From Gemmatimonadota bacterium (GTDB taxonomy: Bacteria; Gemmatimonadota; Gemmatimonadetes; Palauibacterales; KS3-K002), in contig CP070815.1 of assembly GCA_020344215.1 (NCBI GenBank), positions 2,275,563 through 2,339,562 of the forward strand: a stretch of 64,000 nt of DNA, read 5' to 3'. The notes under the pieces are model-generated. The model was not told where the DNA came from. It saw nothing but the letters and a program-made list of their open reading frames with translations, and did not search any database. This document shows positions 25,853 through 34,156 of the stretch, piece by piece (the stretch's first letter is position 1; every line of letters begins with the position of its first letter). Position numbers and translations under genes: made by a program.

Positions 25853-26047
25853 TCAGGCAGTTCCTGAGGCCGGCAGTGCAGCCACTTCTTCCCGGCCGAT
25901 CCAAACGCCCGCGGTGGGACCCCCGCCTGGGAGAGCTGGCGGACCGCCGGGATCGTTCGGTTCCAGCGTTTCATCCGCTGCCTCGCAAGCGAGAACGACC
26001 AGGAGCAACAGAAGCGAAACTGCCCTGCCGGCCTCCGTTCTCGTCAA
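25853..26047 (-). pseudogene. Truncated lipoprotein N-terminus
   Basis: 64 codons from a TTG start give a signal peptide with lipobox (VVLAC), a Pro/Gly-rich linker and the segment GVWIGREEVAALPASGTA. The last segment resembles the opening of larger secreted carbohydrate- or alginate-lyase-like lipoproteins, which continue with Trp; here a TGA follows, and no frame continues it. Remaining parts of 25743-26384 show no gene. Confidence 0.4.
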
Positions 26048-26325
26048 CGTCTGAGAGCGCGGCAGACGGCCGGCAACCGCTTGGCCGAGCGGTGCTGCGC
26101 TTCGAGTGTCTGCATATCGATGTCGCTGGGAGAGGGCGGCATCGGGACCGACGCGGTGCAACAAGCAGGCCGGATCGGCTGGAAGTGTCATGTGCTTACG
26201 ACGCGCACGGTTAGTGAAATGCCCAGGCGGGCCGCGCGGCCGGCGGCGCGCCATTCTGTTCCCAAGGTTGTACTCCGTTCACAGGCGAGCGCGGATGTCG
26301 CCGTGCGGGGGCGTGGAGAGACCGG

Positions 26326-26359
26326 GCAAAGGAAAGGCCCGACGCCGAAGCGTCGGGCC
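26326..26359 (-). terminator. Terminator of the 26385-27620 lipoprotein gene
   Basis: On the minus strand, a perfect 10-bp stem GGCCCGACGC/GCGTCGGGCC with a TTCG loop is followed by TTTCCTTT, about 25 bases past the stop codon. Confidence 0.9.
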
Positions 26360-26384
26360 CGTGCGTTCGGGGCGGGGTCGGCAG

Positions 26385-27620
26385 CTAGTAGTTGATCAGA
26401 TTGTTGGCCAGCTGCAGACCGCCCCAGCCATCGCCCCCAGGGTCGCTGTAGCCGAAGTCGTCTACGACCTGCTGATCGGCCAAGACGACCACGTCACCGT
26501 CACCTACCTGGTCCACGGCTAACCAGGTGGCGCCGTTCACGGCGTCACCCGCGGGGGTGCTGCAGCTGTACGGCGCCGGGTCGACGCGGGCGAGGCTCAC
26601 CGCTGTGCCTGACAGCGTCAGGCTGGCCACGGCCGACGCGTCGATCGATGTCATCCCCTGGGTTACCTGGTGAGGCGTGATGTCGAAGAGCGGTGCGCAG
26701 AAGTCGGCGTCGGGCAAAGCCAGGTCGCCGTTTATCTGTATCCCCACGCCGAGGAAGGATAGCAGGTCGTTGAAGGGCTCCATGCCGAAGTACCCGCTGT
26801 GATCGGTCATCACCACCAGCCTGCGGCCGCTCTGCACGAAGGCCAAGAGCGCCGCCTTCTGGTCGGCGCTGAAGAAGCTGTTCGGCGTGGGGAACGGATA
26901 GCCCATGCTGTTCAGCAGGACGAGTTTGTAGAGCCCGAGGTCATCCGGCCACTGGTCCGTATAGTCGACGATGGCGCCCATCGACTCGTAGTGGCTCTTG
27001 AGCCAGTACAGGTCGCCGCCGCCATGTGGAAACTTCCCGGGGCCGTATCCGTCGTGGCCGTAGTAGAGCAGGACGTGGATCTCGAGTTCCTGCACCTCGA
27101 ATCCGATGTACGTCGCGCAGTTCTTGCCCGGGAACTCGAGGTTGTCCGCGTCGCGGGCCCACGCCGTCTCCGTAGCACTGGGGCTCGCCAGCTCGGCGTG
27201 CGCGGCCACGACCAGCGCGGTACCGACGTCCCAATCGAGCGGAACCTGGTAAGTGTAGGCCGTAGCGCAGTCGTGCGCCTCAGCGTAATCGAACCGACCG
27301 GGGATCGGGTTCCCTATCTTCGTCTGCGGGATGTCGCCCAGCACCTCACTGACGTGAAGGTGCGTCTCCATCAGGCACCAGTCGCCGGCGGTGGCGAGCT
27401 CGACATAGATGTAGTCGGCATCGTTCCACAGCCGCACATCGCCCGCATCGATATACTGCCCGGCGATCAGGTTGGCGACGACTTCGCCGTCGACCATCTG
27501 GAGCTGCGGCGCCAGGAAGGCACTGACCGGCGGCTCGAGCGGCCCCTCGCTATCGGTGCATCCGAAGACCACCAGCCCGGCGACTAAGGCGAGGGCTTCA
27601 AGCTTCGGGACTCTACGCAT
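26385..27620 (-). CDS. Secreted lipoprotein with a DUF4350/ThuA-like flavodoxin-fold domain
   Basis: 411 aa. Lipobox VVFGC at Cys21. Residues about 40-170 form a beta-sandwich-like region of unknown family. From about residue 175 a Rossmann-like segment follows (HVLLYYGHDGYGPG, GGDLYWLKSHYESMGA, YKLVLLNSMGYP, LLAFVQSGRRLVVMTDHSG), resembling domains that handle large glycan- or protein-linked substrates without clear catalysis. C-terminal WLAVDQVGDGDVVVLADQQ fits a DUF4350 ending. It is monocistronic with its own terminator. Confidence 0.65.
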   Translation of the reverse strand: MRRVPKLEALALVAGLVVFGCTDSEGPLEPPVSAFLAPQLQMVDGEVVANLIAGQYIDAGDVRLWNDADYIYVELATAGDWCLMETHLHVSEVLGDIPQTKIGNPIPGRFDYAEAHDCATAYTYQVPLDWDVGTALVVAAHAELASPSATETAWARDADNLEFPGKNCATYIGFEVQELEIHVLLYYGHDGYGPGKFPHGGGDLYWLKSHYESMGAIVDYTDQWPDDLGLYKLVLLNSMGYPFPTPNSFFSADQKAALLAFVQSGRRLVVMTDHSGYFGMEPFNDLLSFLGVGIQINGDLALPDADFCAPLFDITPHQVTQGMTSIDASAVASLTLSGTAVSLARVDPAPYSCSTPAGDAVNGATWLAVDQVGDGDVVVLADQQVVDDFGYSDPGGDGWGGLQLANNLINY

Positions 27621-27821
27621 GCGGCTCCCTCCTTACGTAGCGGAGTGATCCGAAGGCTTGGACGTGGCGGCCGAGCAGCTGCGGTACGCGGGCAAGGCAA
27701 GAGCGGCCCGCGTCGCAGGGCTCGAGCGTCCAAAGTGTTGACGGGGGGTAGACGGGTAGGCACTTAATTATAAAGCCGCATTGCCTCGGGCCGCAACTTT
27801 GTCAACTCTGGAGGCGAGGGT

Positions 27822-28003
27822 ATGATCCAGCTCGACTTGTTGGATGAGGAGCGCGGTGTGTTCTCGAGATCCTGCCGACGGCGCACTCGGAGCTGCGCAT
27901 GGAGATCGCCAGTACGGACCGCAAGGACTTCCGTGACATGCTGAAGCGGCGCAAAGAAGTGCTCGCCAAGGTGCTCGCCGCACTGGGAGCGGGCGCGACG
28001 TGA
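27822..28003 (+). pseudogene. Small conserved ORF with a one-base frameshift
   Basis: The ATG at 27822 has GGAGG and starts MIQLDLLDEERG. Near 27855-27865 the sense passes to another frame that reads VLEILPTAHSELRMEIASTDRKDF and ends in TGA overlapping the GTG start of the exonuclease gene (GTGA). The joined product would be about 60 aa, matching a common family of unknown function (ExREVLxxxLxxLRMEIADTDxxDFR). The 182-bp length shows the frameshift. It may be a sequencing error. Confidence 0.6.
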
Positions 28004-28878
28004 AGGTCCACTTGGTCGACGGGACCTACGAGCTCTTCCGCCACTACTTCGCATTGCCGAATCACGTGAACGCGGCAGGGCAGGAGGTGGCGGCGACCCG
28101 CGGCGTGCTGCGCTCGATGCTCTCGCTGCTGAGCGAGGGCGCGACCCACATCGCCGTGGCCACCGACCACGTCGTCGAGTCGTTCCGCAACGAGTTGTGG
28201 GAGGACTACAAGGACAGTTCCGGCGTGCCCGAAGACCTACTCTCGCAGTTCAGCCTGCTCGAGGACGCGCTGCGCGCCCTGGGCCTGGTCGTCTGGCCGA
28301 TGACCGAGTACGAGGCCGACGATGCACTGGCCGCCGGGGCCGCGCTGGCCGCCGCCGACGAGCGCGTCGAGCAGGTTCTCATCTGTACCCCCGACAAAGA
28401 CCTCGCCCAGTGTGTGGAGGGGGAGCGGGTCGTGCAGTTCGATCGCCGCAGGCGCCTGGTGACCGGTGAAGATGAGGTGGTGAAGAAGTTCGGCGTGCCG
28501 CCTGCGGCGATTCCCGACTACTTGGCGCTGCTGGGCGACGAGGCCGACGGCTTCCCCGGACTGCGCGGCTTCGGAGCGAAGACCGCCGCCACGCTGCTGG
28601 CCCGCTACGGCCAGCTCGAGGACATACCGCGCCGCGGGAGCGAGTGGGATGTGGCGTTGCGCGGTGCGGATCGGCTGGCGGAGACTCTGCACGAGGAGCG
28701 CGATCGCGCACTGCTCTTCCGCCGGCTCGCCACCCTGGTGCGCGACGGGCCGGTGAGCGCGACTGTCGACGAGCTGCGCTGGTCGGGGCCGGCCGATGGA
28801 TTTGCCGACGCAATCGAGATGCTCGACGCCGCCGACCTTCAACCGCGGGTTGAAGAGTTAGCGGAGAGGCGACGATGA
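28000..28878 (+). CDS. 5'-3' exonuclease (PolA N-terminal-like, FEN family)
   Basis: 292 aa, stand-alone. Metal-binding and helical-arch motifs include VHLVDGTYELFR, EYEADDALA, TPDKDLAQCV and the H3TH segment GDEADGFPGLRGFGAKTAATLL. It removes 5' flaps or RNA primers in DNA repair and replication. The GTG start overlaps the stop of the small frameshifted ORF, indicating translational coupling. Confidence 0.93.
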   Translation: MKVHLVDGTYELFRHYFALPNHVNAAGQEVAATRGVLRSMLSLLSEGATHIAVATDHVVESFRNELWEDYKDSSGVPEDLLSQFSLLEDALRALGLVVWPMTEYEADDALAAGAALAAADERVEQVLICTPDKDLAQCVEGERVVQFDRRRRLVTGEDEVVKKFGVPPAAIPDYLALLGDEADGFPGLRGFGAKTAATLLARYGQLEDIPRRGSEWDVALRGADRLAETLHEERDRALLFRRLATLVRDGPVSATVDELRWSGPADGFADAIEMLDAADLQPRVEELAERRR

Positions 28879-28933
28879 TGATGGCGATGGGGAGGCGAGG
28901 GCGAGGGGGATGGAGAGCGTGGCGAGTTAGGAG

Positions 28934-29248
28934 ATGGCGGGAGATTCCTTTGTAGAGTACGTCTTGGACCAGCTGCAGCGACTGGGGCCGGTGGAGGCCA
29001 AGGCCATGTTCGGCGGCCACGGGCTCTACCACGGCGGTGTCTTCTTCGGGGTCGTGTACGACGGGCGGCTCTACTTCAAGACCGACGAGACGACGCGCCC
29101 GGACTACGAGATCCGCGGGATGGGACCCTTCCGGCCCAACCCGAAGCAGACGCTCAAGACCTACTACGAGGTCCCGGTCGATGTCTTGGAGGACGACGAG
29201 GCGCTGGTTGGCTGGGCGGAGCGGGCCCTGGCCGCTGCCGAGTCTTGA
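28934..29248 (+). CDS. TfoX N-terminal domain protein
   Basis: 104 aa, the single TfoX_N domain: EYVLDQLQRLGPVEAKAMFGGHGLYHGG, FFGVVYDGRLYFKTD and YYEVPVDVLEDDEALVGW. In gammaproteobacteria the two-domain TfoX/Sxy regulates competence; single-domain versions like this are widespread with no proven role. It lies 55 bases after the exonuclease and 37 before tRNA-Asp. Confidence 0.9.
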   Translation: MAGDSFVEYVLDQLQRLGPVEAKAMFGGHGLYHGGVFFGVVYDGRLYFKTDETTRPDYEIRGMGPFRPNPKQTLKTYYEVPVDVLEDDEALVGWAERALAAAES

Positions 29249-29285
29249 CCGCCCCCCGTAGCTAGATAGATTTGGCGCCGCATCT

Positions 29286-29359
29286 GGGGCTGTAGCTCAG
29301 TTGGTTAGAGTGCCGGTCTGTCACACCGGAGGTCGCGGGTTCGAGTCCCGTCAGCCCCG
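29286..29359 (+). tRNA. tRNA-Asp (GTC)
   Basis: 74 nt. Acceptor GGGGCTG/CAGCCCC, anticodon stem CCGGT/ACCGG with loop CTGTCAC, T-arm GCGGG/CCCGT with TTCGAGT. No encoded CCA. Confidence 0.97.
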
Positions 29360-29430
29360 TTTCCTAGTGCAGGCTCCCATATCTCTTCCGCCGCATCGGC
29401 GGAAACTCTTCATCTATCGTGGAGGCAGGC

Positions 29431-30360
29431 TTGATTGCGCTGGAGAACGTGAGCAAGTCGTTTGGCCCCACGGTCGCCGTGGACGACGTCTCGTTCACTG
29501 TCGACCGCGGTGAGGTCGTCGGGTTCCTGGGCCCCAACGGGGCGGGGAAATCGACGACGATGCGGCTGATCACCAACTACCTGGAGCCCGACAGCGGGGC
29601 GGTGCTGATCGACGGCACCGACGTACGTGAGGACCCGGTGGCGGCGCGGCGCCGCATCGGCTACCTGGCGGAGAACAATCCGCTCTACGAGGAGATGCTG
29701 GTCTGCGAGTACCTGCGCTTCGTGGGCGACCTGCGGGGCATCGGGATGGACGGGCCGGGCAGCGCGCTGGACGACGCGGTCCGTGCCACCGGGATCGCCG
29801 AGGTCTTCTACCGGCCGATCGGCGAGCTGTCGAAGGGTTACAAGCAGCGGCTGGGGCTGGCCGTCGCTACCCTCCACCGTCCCGACTTCCTCATCCTCGA
29901 CGAGCCGACGGAGGGGCTCGACCCGAACCAACGGCAGGAGATCCGGCGGCTGATCCGCGAGGCGGGGAAGGAGCGCACGGTGATCTTGAGCACGCACGTG
30001 CTGCCCGAGGTCGAGGAGACCTGCCGGCGCATCGTCGTGATCCACGAGGGCAAGATCGTCGCCGACGGCTCGACGGAAGACCTCGTGGCGCAAGCACGCG
30101 ACACGAGCACCAAACGCACGGTCGTCGTCGAGGTCAAGGGAGAGGGCGTCGCCAGAGAGGTGTTGAAGCTCCCAAATGTCGACGAGGTGACCGACGAGGC
30201 GGAGTCCGACGGCCGCACGCGCCTGACCCTGGCGGTGGGCTCGGGGCCCGACCCGCGGCCGGAGATCTTCAGGCTCGCCAAGGACAACGGCTGGGTGCTC
30301 TGGGAGCTGCATGAGGAGAGCGCCAGCCTCCAGGACCTCTTCAGCCAGCTGACGCGGTAG
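29431..30360 (+). CDS. ABC transporter ATPase (GldA/NatA-like)
   Basis: 309 aa. Walker A GPNGAGKST, signature LSKGYKQRLGLA, Walker B FLILDEPTEGLDP and the switch His in LSTHVLPE are intact. The C-terminal 80 residues form the extra domain seen in GldA-like ATPases. It should energise the membrane protein encoded next. A TTG at 29431 with GGAGG 5 bases upstream is chosen; a GTG at 29419 is the alternative. It starts an operon with the next two genes, joined by an 11-base gap and an ATGA overlap. Confidence 0.93.
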   Translation: MIALENVSKSFGPTVAVDDVSFTVDRGEVVGFLGPNGAGKSTTMRLITNYLEPDSGAVLIDGTDVREDPVAARRRIGYLAENNPLYEEMLVCEYLRFVGDLRGIGMDGPGSALDDAVRATGIAEVFYRPIGELSKGYKQRLGLAVATLHRPDFLILDEPTEGLDPNQRQEIRRLIREAGKERTVILSTHVLPEVEETCRRIVVIHEGKIVADGSTEDLVAQARDTSTKRTVVVEVKGEGVAREVLKLPNVDEVTDEAESDGRTRLTLAVGSGPDPRPEIFRLAKDNGWVLWELHEESASLQDLFSQLTR

Positions 30361-30371
30361 GGGGTGAGGTG

Positions 30372-32870
30372 ATGCGGAACATCTGGACGATCGCCCGGAA
30401 GGAGCTGCGCGCCTACTTCGACCACCCGACCGCTTATATCCTGCTGGTCGTCTTCCTGGTCATCAACTTCTTCTTCTACTTCCGTAGCGCGTTTCTCATC
30501 TCCGAGGCCTCGCTGCGCCCCATGTTCGACCTGATGCCGTGGATCCTGCTGTTCTTCGTCCCGGCGGTGGCGATGGGGGCGGTGGCCGAGGAGCGGCGGC
30601 ACGGCACGCTCGAGGTCACGCTGAGCCATCCGATCGACGAGCACGCGTTCCTGTTCGGCAAGTACATCGGCAGCCTGCTGTTCCTTTACATAGGACTCGC
30701 AGGGACGTTACTGCTGCCGCTGGCGCTTTTGGCCGGCGGCCGGCCCGACCTGGGCGTCGTGGTCGCCCAGTACGTGGGCACGGGCTTGCTGGTGGCCGGG
30801 ATGGCGGCGGTGGGGCTATTCGCTTCGGCGCTGACGCGCAACCAGATCACGGCCTTTATCGTCGCCACGGCCGTAATCTTCATGCTGATGATGGCGGGCA
30901 CCGAGGTCGTGCAGATCGGCCTCCCTTCCTGGCTGGGAGGTCCGCTGGGCGAGCTGGGGATCCTGCCGCACTTCGCCAACGTGGGACGTGGAGTGATCGA
31001 CCTGCGCGACGTGGTCTACTTCGTCGCACTCGCCGTCGCCTTCCTGGCGCTCGCCTACTGGCTGCTGCTGCGCGATCGCCTGAGCCACGGGTCGCGGCTC
31101 TATCGCAACCTGCGGCTGGGCACGTTGGTCATCGTCGCCATCGCGATCTTCGCCAATCTGTTCGGCCGTCACATCCCCGGGCGCATCGACCTGACCGCGG
31201 AGCGGCTGTACACGGTGTCGCGCGGTACGCGCCAGATCCTCGGCGAGCTGGACGACGTGGTGACCATCACGCTCTTCACCTCGCGGGAGCTCCCGGCGCA
31301 GGTGAGGCCGCTGGAGCGTGACGTGAGCGACGTATTGCGCGACTTCGACCGCTACGGCCGCGGCAGCATCCAGGTCCTAAACAAGTATCCCGAGCGAAGC
31401 GAGGAAGTGCAGCGGGAGTCGCAGCAGCTGGGCATCATGCCGGTGCAGTTCAGCGTCATGCGGGCCGAGGAGCTGCAGGTTCGGCAGGGCTGGCTGGGCA
31501 TCGCTGTCCAGTACGCTGACGGCGCGGAGGTCATCCCGTTCGTCGGCGAGACTGAGACCCTCGAGTACCAGCTCGCCTCGAGCGTCTGGCGGCTCACGCG
31601 TACTGAGCGGCCGAAGGTCGCGTTCGTCTCCGGGCACGGCGAGCTGACGCAGCGCGATTACGCTGCGTTCAGCGGGGAGCTAGCCCGCAACTACGAAGTG
31701 GCGAGTGTGGACCTGACGGCGGAGGACGCCGAGCTGGGGCCGGACCTCGACGCGATCATAATCGCGGCGCCCAAGACGGCGCTCGATGCGCGCTCACGGG
31801 CGCTGTTCAGCAACTACATGGCGGCTGACGGCCGCGTCCTCTACCTGGGCGAGGGCGCCGACGTGAACCTGCGCTTCCTGTTCGCCAGCCCGGTGCCGGA
31901 TAGTGCGCGCGAGGTCAGCGAGGCGCTCGGGGTGCGGGTGAACGGCGACCTGGTCTTCGACCTGCGCTCGAACGAGGCGATCACGGTGCCGGGCGACGTG
32001 TTCAGCTACATCGTGCCGTACCCCTTCTGGCTGCGGACGCTGCCGGCGGCGGACCACCCGGTCTCGCGGAACCTGAATAGCCTCTTCCTGCCGTGGGCCA
32101 GCTCGCTGGATACGCTGCAGACGCTGGGCGGCCGCTCCTTCACCCCGCTCTTCGCTACGAGCGATGCCGCCGGGCTGCAGCGTGGGGCGTTCGAGATCCG
32201 GCCCGACCAGGAACCGTTCTACAACCGAGCCGACCTTGAGGCGCGCCTTGTAGCGGTGGCCGTGGAAGGGGCGGTGGGCGCTGTCACGGTATCGGTCCCG
32301 CCGTTCGAGGTGCCCGAGGCCGCCGATACGAGCGAGGCGGAGGGCGCGTTCGCGCCCGCCAGCGCGGCGCCGAGGGAACCGGTTGGGGCGGCGGATACGG
32401 CGGCGACGGCAGCCGAGGACACGGCGGCAGCGGCTGCTGGTGCGGTGCAGGACACCGCGTCCGCGTTCCGCGCCGCCGGCACGAACGGCGGCGGGCAGGA
32501 GCAGGCGACGGAGCAGGCGACGACCGATACGGGGGCGCGCGTGATCGCGACCCAGGTCCAAGAAGGGCCGCCGACCGGCCGGGCGGTCGTGGTCGGCGAC
32601 GCCGATTTTCTGACCGACCGGTTCGCCCGCAACGCTGAAGAGAACCTGATCTTCGCTCTTAACGCCGTGGACTGGCTCACGCAGAGCGACGCGCTGCTCT
32701 CTATCCGCTCCAAGCAGCGGACGCCGCGGCCGCTGGTCTTCGAGTCGGACATGACCAAGCAGACGGTGAAGTACGTTAATCTTATCGGTGTGCCGCTGCT
32801 CCTCGTCATCTTCGGTACGGTGCGGCTGATGCGACGGCGCGGAACCACTCGACGGACGTACGGAGAATGA
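30372..32870 (+). CDS. ABC-2 permease fused to GldG-like domain
   Basis: 832 aa. Residues 1-240 are an ABC-2-type permease with about six membrane segments. After a seventh segment (about 250-270), the GldG-like DUF7088/ABC_transp_aux region follows (TAERLYTVSRGTRQIL, DVVTITLFTSRELPAQ, FVSGHGELTQRDY). A low-complexity Ala/Thr/Asp linker lies about 640-720, then VVVGDADFLTDRFAR and a final membrane helix. In Bacteroidetes GldF and GldG are separate proteins; the fusion occurs in several other phyla. The actual cargo is unknown. An ATG at 30372 follows GGTGAGG. Confidence 0.92.
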   Translation: MRNIWTIARKELRAYFDHPTAYILLVVFLVINFFFYFRSAFLISEASLRPMFDLMPWILLFFVPAVAMGAVAEERRHGTLEVTLSHPIDEHAFLFGKYIGSLLFLYIGLAGTLLLPLALLAGGRPDLGVVVAQYVGTGLLVAGMAAVGLFASALTRNQITAFIVATAVIFMLMMAGTEVVQIGLPSWLGGPLGELGILPHFANVGRGVIDLRDVVYFVALAVAFLALAYWLLLRDRLSHGSRLYRNLRLGTLVIVAIAIFANLFGRHIPGRIDLTAERLYTVSRGTRQILGELDDVVTITLFTSRELPAQVRPLERDVSDVLRDFDRYGRGSIQVLNKYPERSEEVQRESQQLGIMPVQFSVMRAEELQVRQGWLGIAVQYADGAEVIPFVGETETLEYQLASSVWRLTRTERPKVAFVSGHGELTQRDYAAFSGELARNYEVASVDLTAEDAELGPDLDAIIIAAPKTALDARSRALFSNYMAADGRVLYLGEGADVNLRFLFASPVPDSAREVSEALGVRVNGDLVFDLRSNEAITVPGDVFSYIVPYPFWLRTLPAADHPVSRNLNSLFLPWASSLDTLQTLGGRSFTPLFATSDAAGLQRGAFEIRPDQEPFYNRADLEARLVAVAVEGAVGAVTVSVPPFEVPEAADTSEAEGAFAPASAAPREPVGAADTAATAAEDTAAAAAGAVQDTASAFRAAGTNGGGQEQATEQATTDTGARVIATQVQEGPPTGRAVVVGDADFLTDRFARNAEENLIFALNAVDWLTQSDALLSIRSKQRTPRPLVFESDMTKQTVKYVNLIGVPLLLVIFGTVRLMRRRGTTRRTYGE

Positions 32871-33787
32871 GCAATCGCATGCTGAAGACCCTGGTCGGCG
32901 TCCTCGCCGTGCTGGTAGTGGCGTGGGCGCTGATGCAATTCGTCGGCGGGCGCGGCGGCGGCCCGGAGCGCGCGCCCTTCACGTTGTCGGAGGCCGCAGA
33001 GCTCGATCTCGACAGCGTGGTCATCGCCGCGGCGGACGATACGATCCGCCTGCGGGGCGGCGCCGACTGGACGGTGAACGGCTACGAGGCGGCGGCGGAA
33101 ACGCAGGAGTCGCTGAAGCGCGCTCTGGCTCAGGCGGAGCTCGGGCCACTGATCAGTCGCAACTCGGAGAACCATGCGCGCCTCGGCGTGACCCGGGCGG
33201 CGGGCCGGCGGCTCACCGTCTACGCCGGCGGGACGGGGCAGCTCTCGCTCATCGTCGGCGGACGCGGCCGGGCCGGCGACCAGGCGTACCTGCGGCGCGA
33301 AGGCGATGACGCGGTCTACACGGTTCAAGGCACGCTGGTGAGCCTGGTGAACCGCCGGGTGGACGAGTGGCGCAACAAGGAAATCGTGCAGGCGGATCGC
33401 GATCTGGTCCAGCGCATCGAGTTCACCTACCCCGACGAGTCGTTCGCGCTGGTTCGGCAGGACACCAGCTGGCGCCTCGAGCCGTCGGGCGCTGCTGCGA
33501 ACGAGATGACCGTCTCGGGCCTGCTCAGCATCCTGTCGGGGCTGCGGGCGGTTAGCATCGCCGCCGACTCGGTGGCCGATACGCTGACCTGGGAGCTGCT
33601 GGCAGGCCGCCTGCGGCTCGAAGGCCCGGAGGGCACGGCGCTGGCCGAGCTGCTGTTCCTGGAGAGCGACGAGGTGGGTTTCTACGTGCGGCGCGCCGGC
33701 GCGCCGGCGGTCTACACGATCAGCTCGCACACCGGTGGCCAGCTTCTCAAGCGTGAGGAGGGGTTGGCGCTGACGGAGGAGGGGTAG
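32867..33787 (+). CDS. DUF4340 membrane-anchored protein
   Basis: 306 aa. One N-terminal membrane helix (about 6-25) and an extracytoplasmic body with the two DUF4340 halves (DDTIRLRGGADWTVNG, NKEIVQADRDLVQRIEFTY, TSWRLEPSGAAANEMTVSGLLSILSGL). This family is encoded next to GldA/GldG-type ABC modules in many bacteria and is presumed to be their periplasmic partner. Its ATG overlaps the permease stop (ATGA). Confidence 0.9.
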   Translation: MSNRMLKTLVGVLAVLVVAWALMQFVGGRGGGPERAPFTLSEAAELDLDSVVIAAADDTIRLRGGADWTVNGYEAAAETQESLKRALAQAELGPLISRNSENHARLGVTRAAGRRLTVYAGGTGQLSLIVGGRGRAGDQAYLRREGDDAVYTVQGTLVSLVNRRVDEWRNKEIVQADRDLVQRIEFTYPDESFALVRQDTSWRLEPSGAAANEMTVSGLLSILSGLRAVSIAADSVADTLTWELLAGRLRLEGPEGTALAELLFLESDEVGFYVRRAGAPAVYTISSHTGGQLLKREEGLALTEEG

Positions 33788-33838
33788 CATTCCGGTTGAC
33801 CCGTTCTCGAGCGCCAGATAGATTCCACCCGCTTACTG

Positions 33839-33912
33839 GGGGGCGTAGCTCAGCTGGCTAGAGCGCCACGTTGACATCGTGGAGGTCACAGGTTCAAGTC
33901 CTGTCGCCCCCA
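33839..33912 (+). tRNA. tRNA-Val (GAC)
   Basis: 74 nt. Acceptor GGGGGCG/CGCCCCC, anticodon loop TTGACAT between CCACG and CGTGG, T-loop TTCAAGT. Confidence 0.97.
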
Positions 33913-33941
33913 CTTTAGCATTTTTTGGGCAGTAGGAGCTT

Positions 33942-34014
33942 GGGGCCGTAGCTCAGTTGGGAGAGCGCCTGGATCGCACCCAGGAGGTCAGGGGTTCAAG
34001 TCCCCTCGGCTCCA
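33942..34014 (+). tRNA. tRNA-Ala (CGC)
   Basis: 73 nt. Acceptor GGGGCCG/CGGCTCC with one G-U pair, anticodon loop ATCGCAC between CCTGG and CCAGG, T-loop TTCAAGT. It lies 29 bases after tRNA-Val and is probably cotranscribed. Confidence 0.96.
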
Positions 34015-34156
34015 CTTCCCCCCGGACTGATCAACCCGCTCAGCGTTGCGCCGGATTCCGGTCCTACCAGCTCTTGAGTAGTGCTACGCCCGAGCCCGAT
34101 GAGAGGACAGGTGGCGAGCCACGCGCGCCGCGGTTCGCGGCGGAGGGCCGCGCCTG

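Noticed and set aside
25853..25861. TGA at the end of the truncated lipoprotein as another selenocysteine codon
   Set aside because: No coding continuation follows; further stops occur within a few codons and there is no suitable downstream hairpin.
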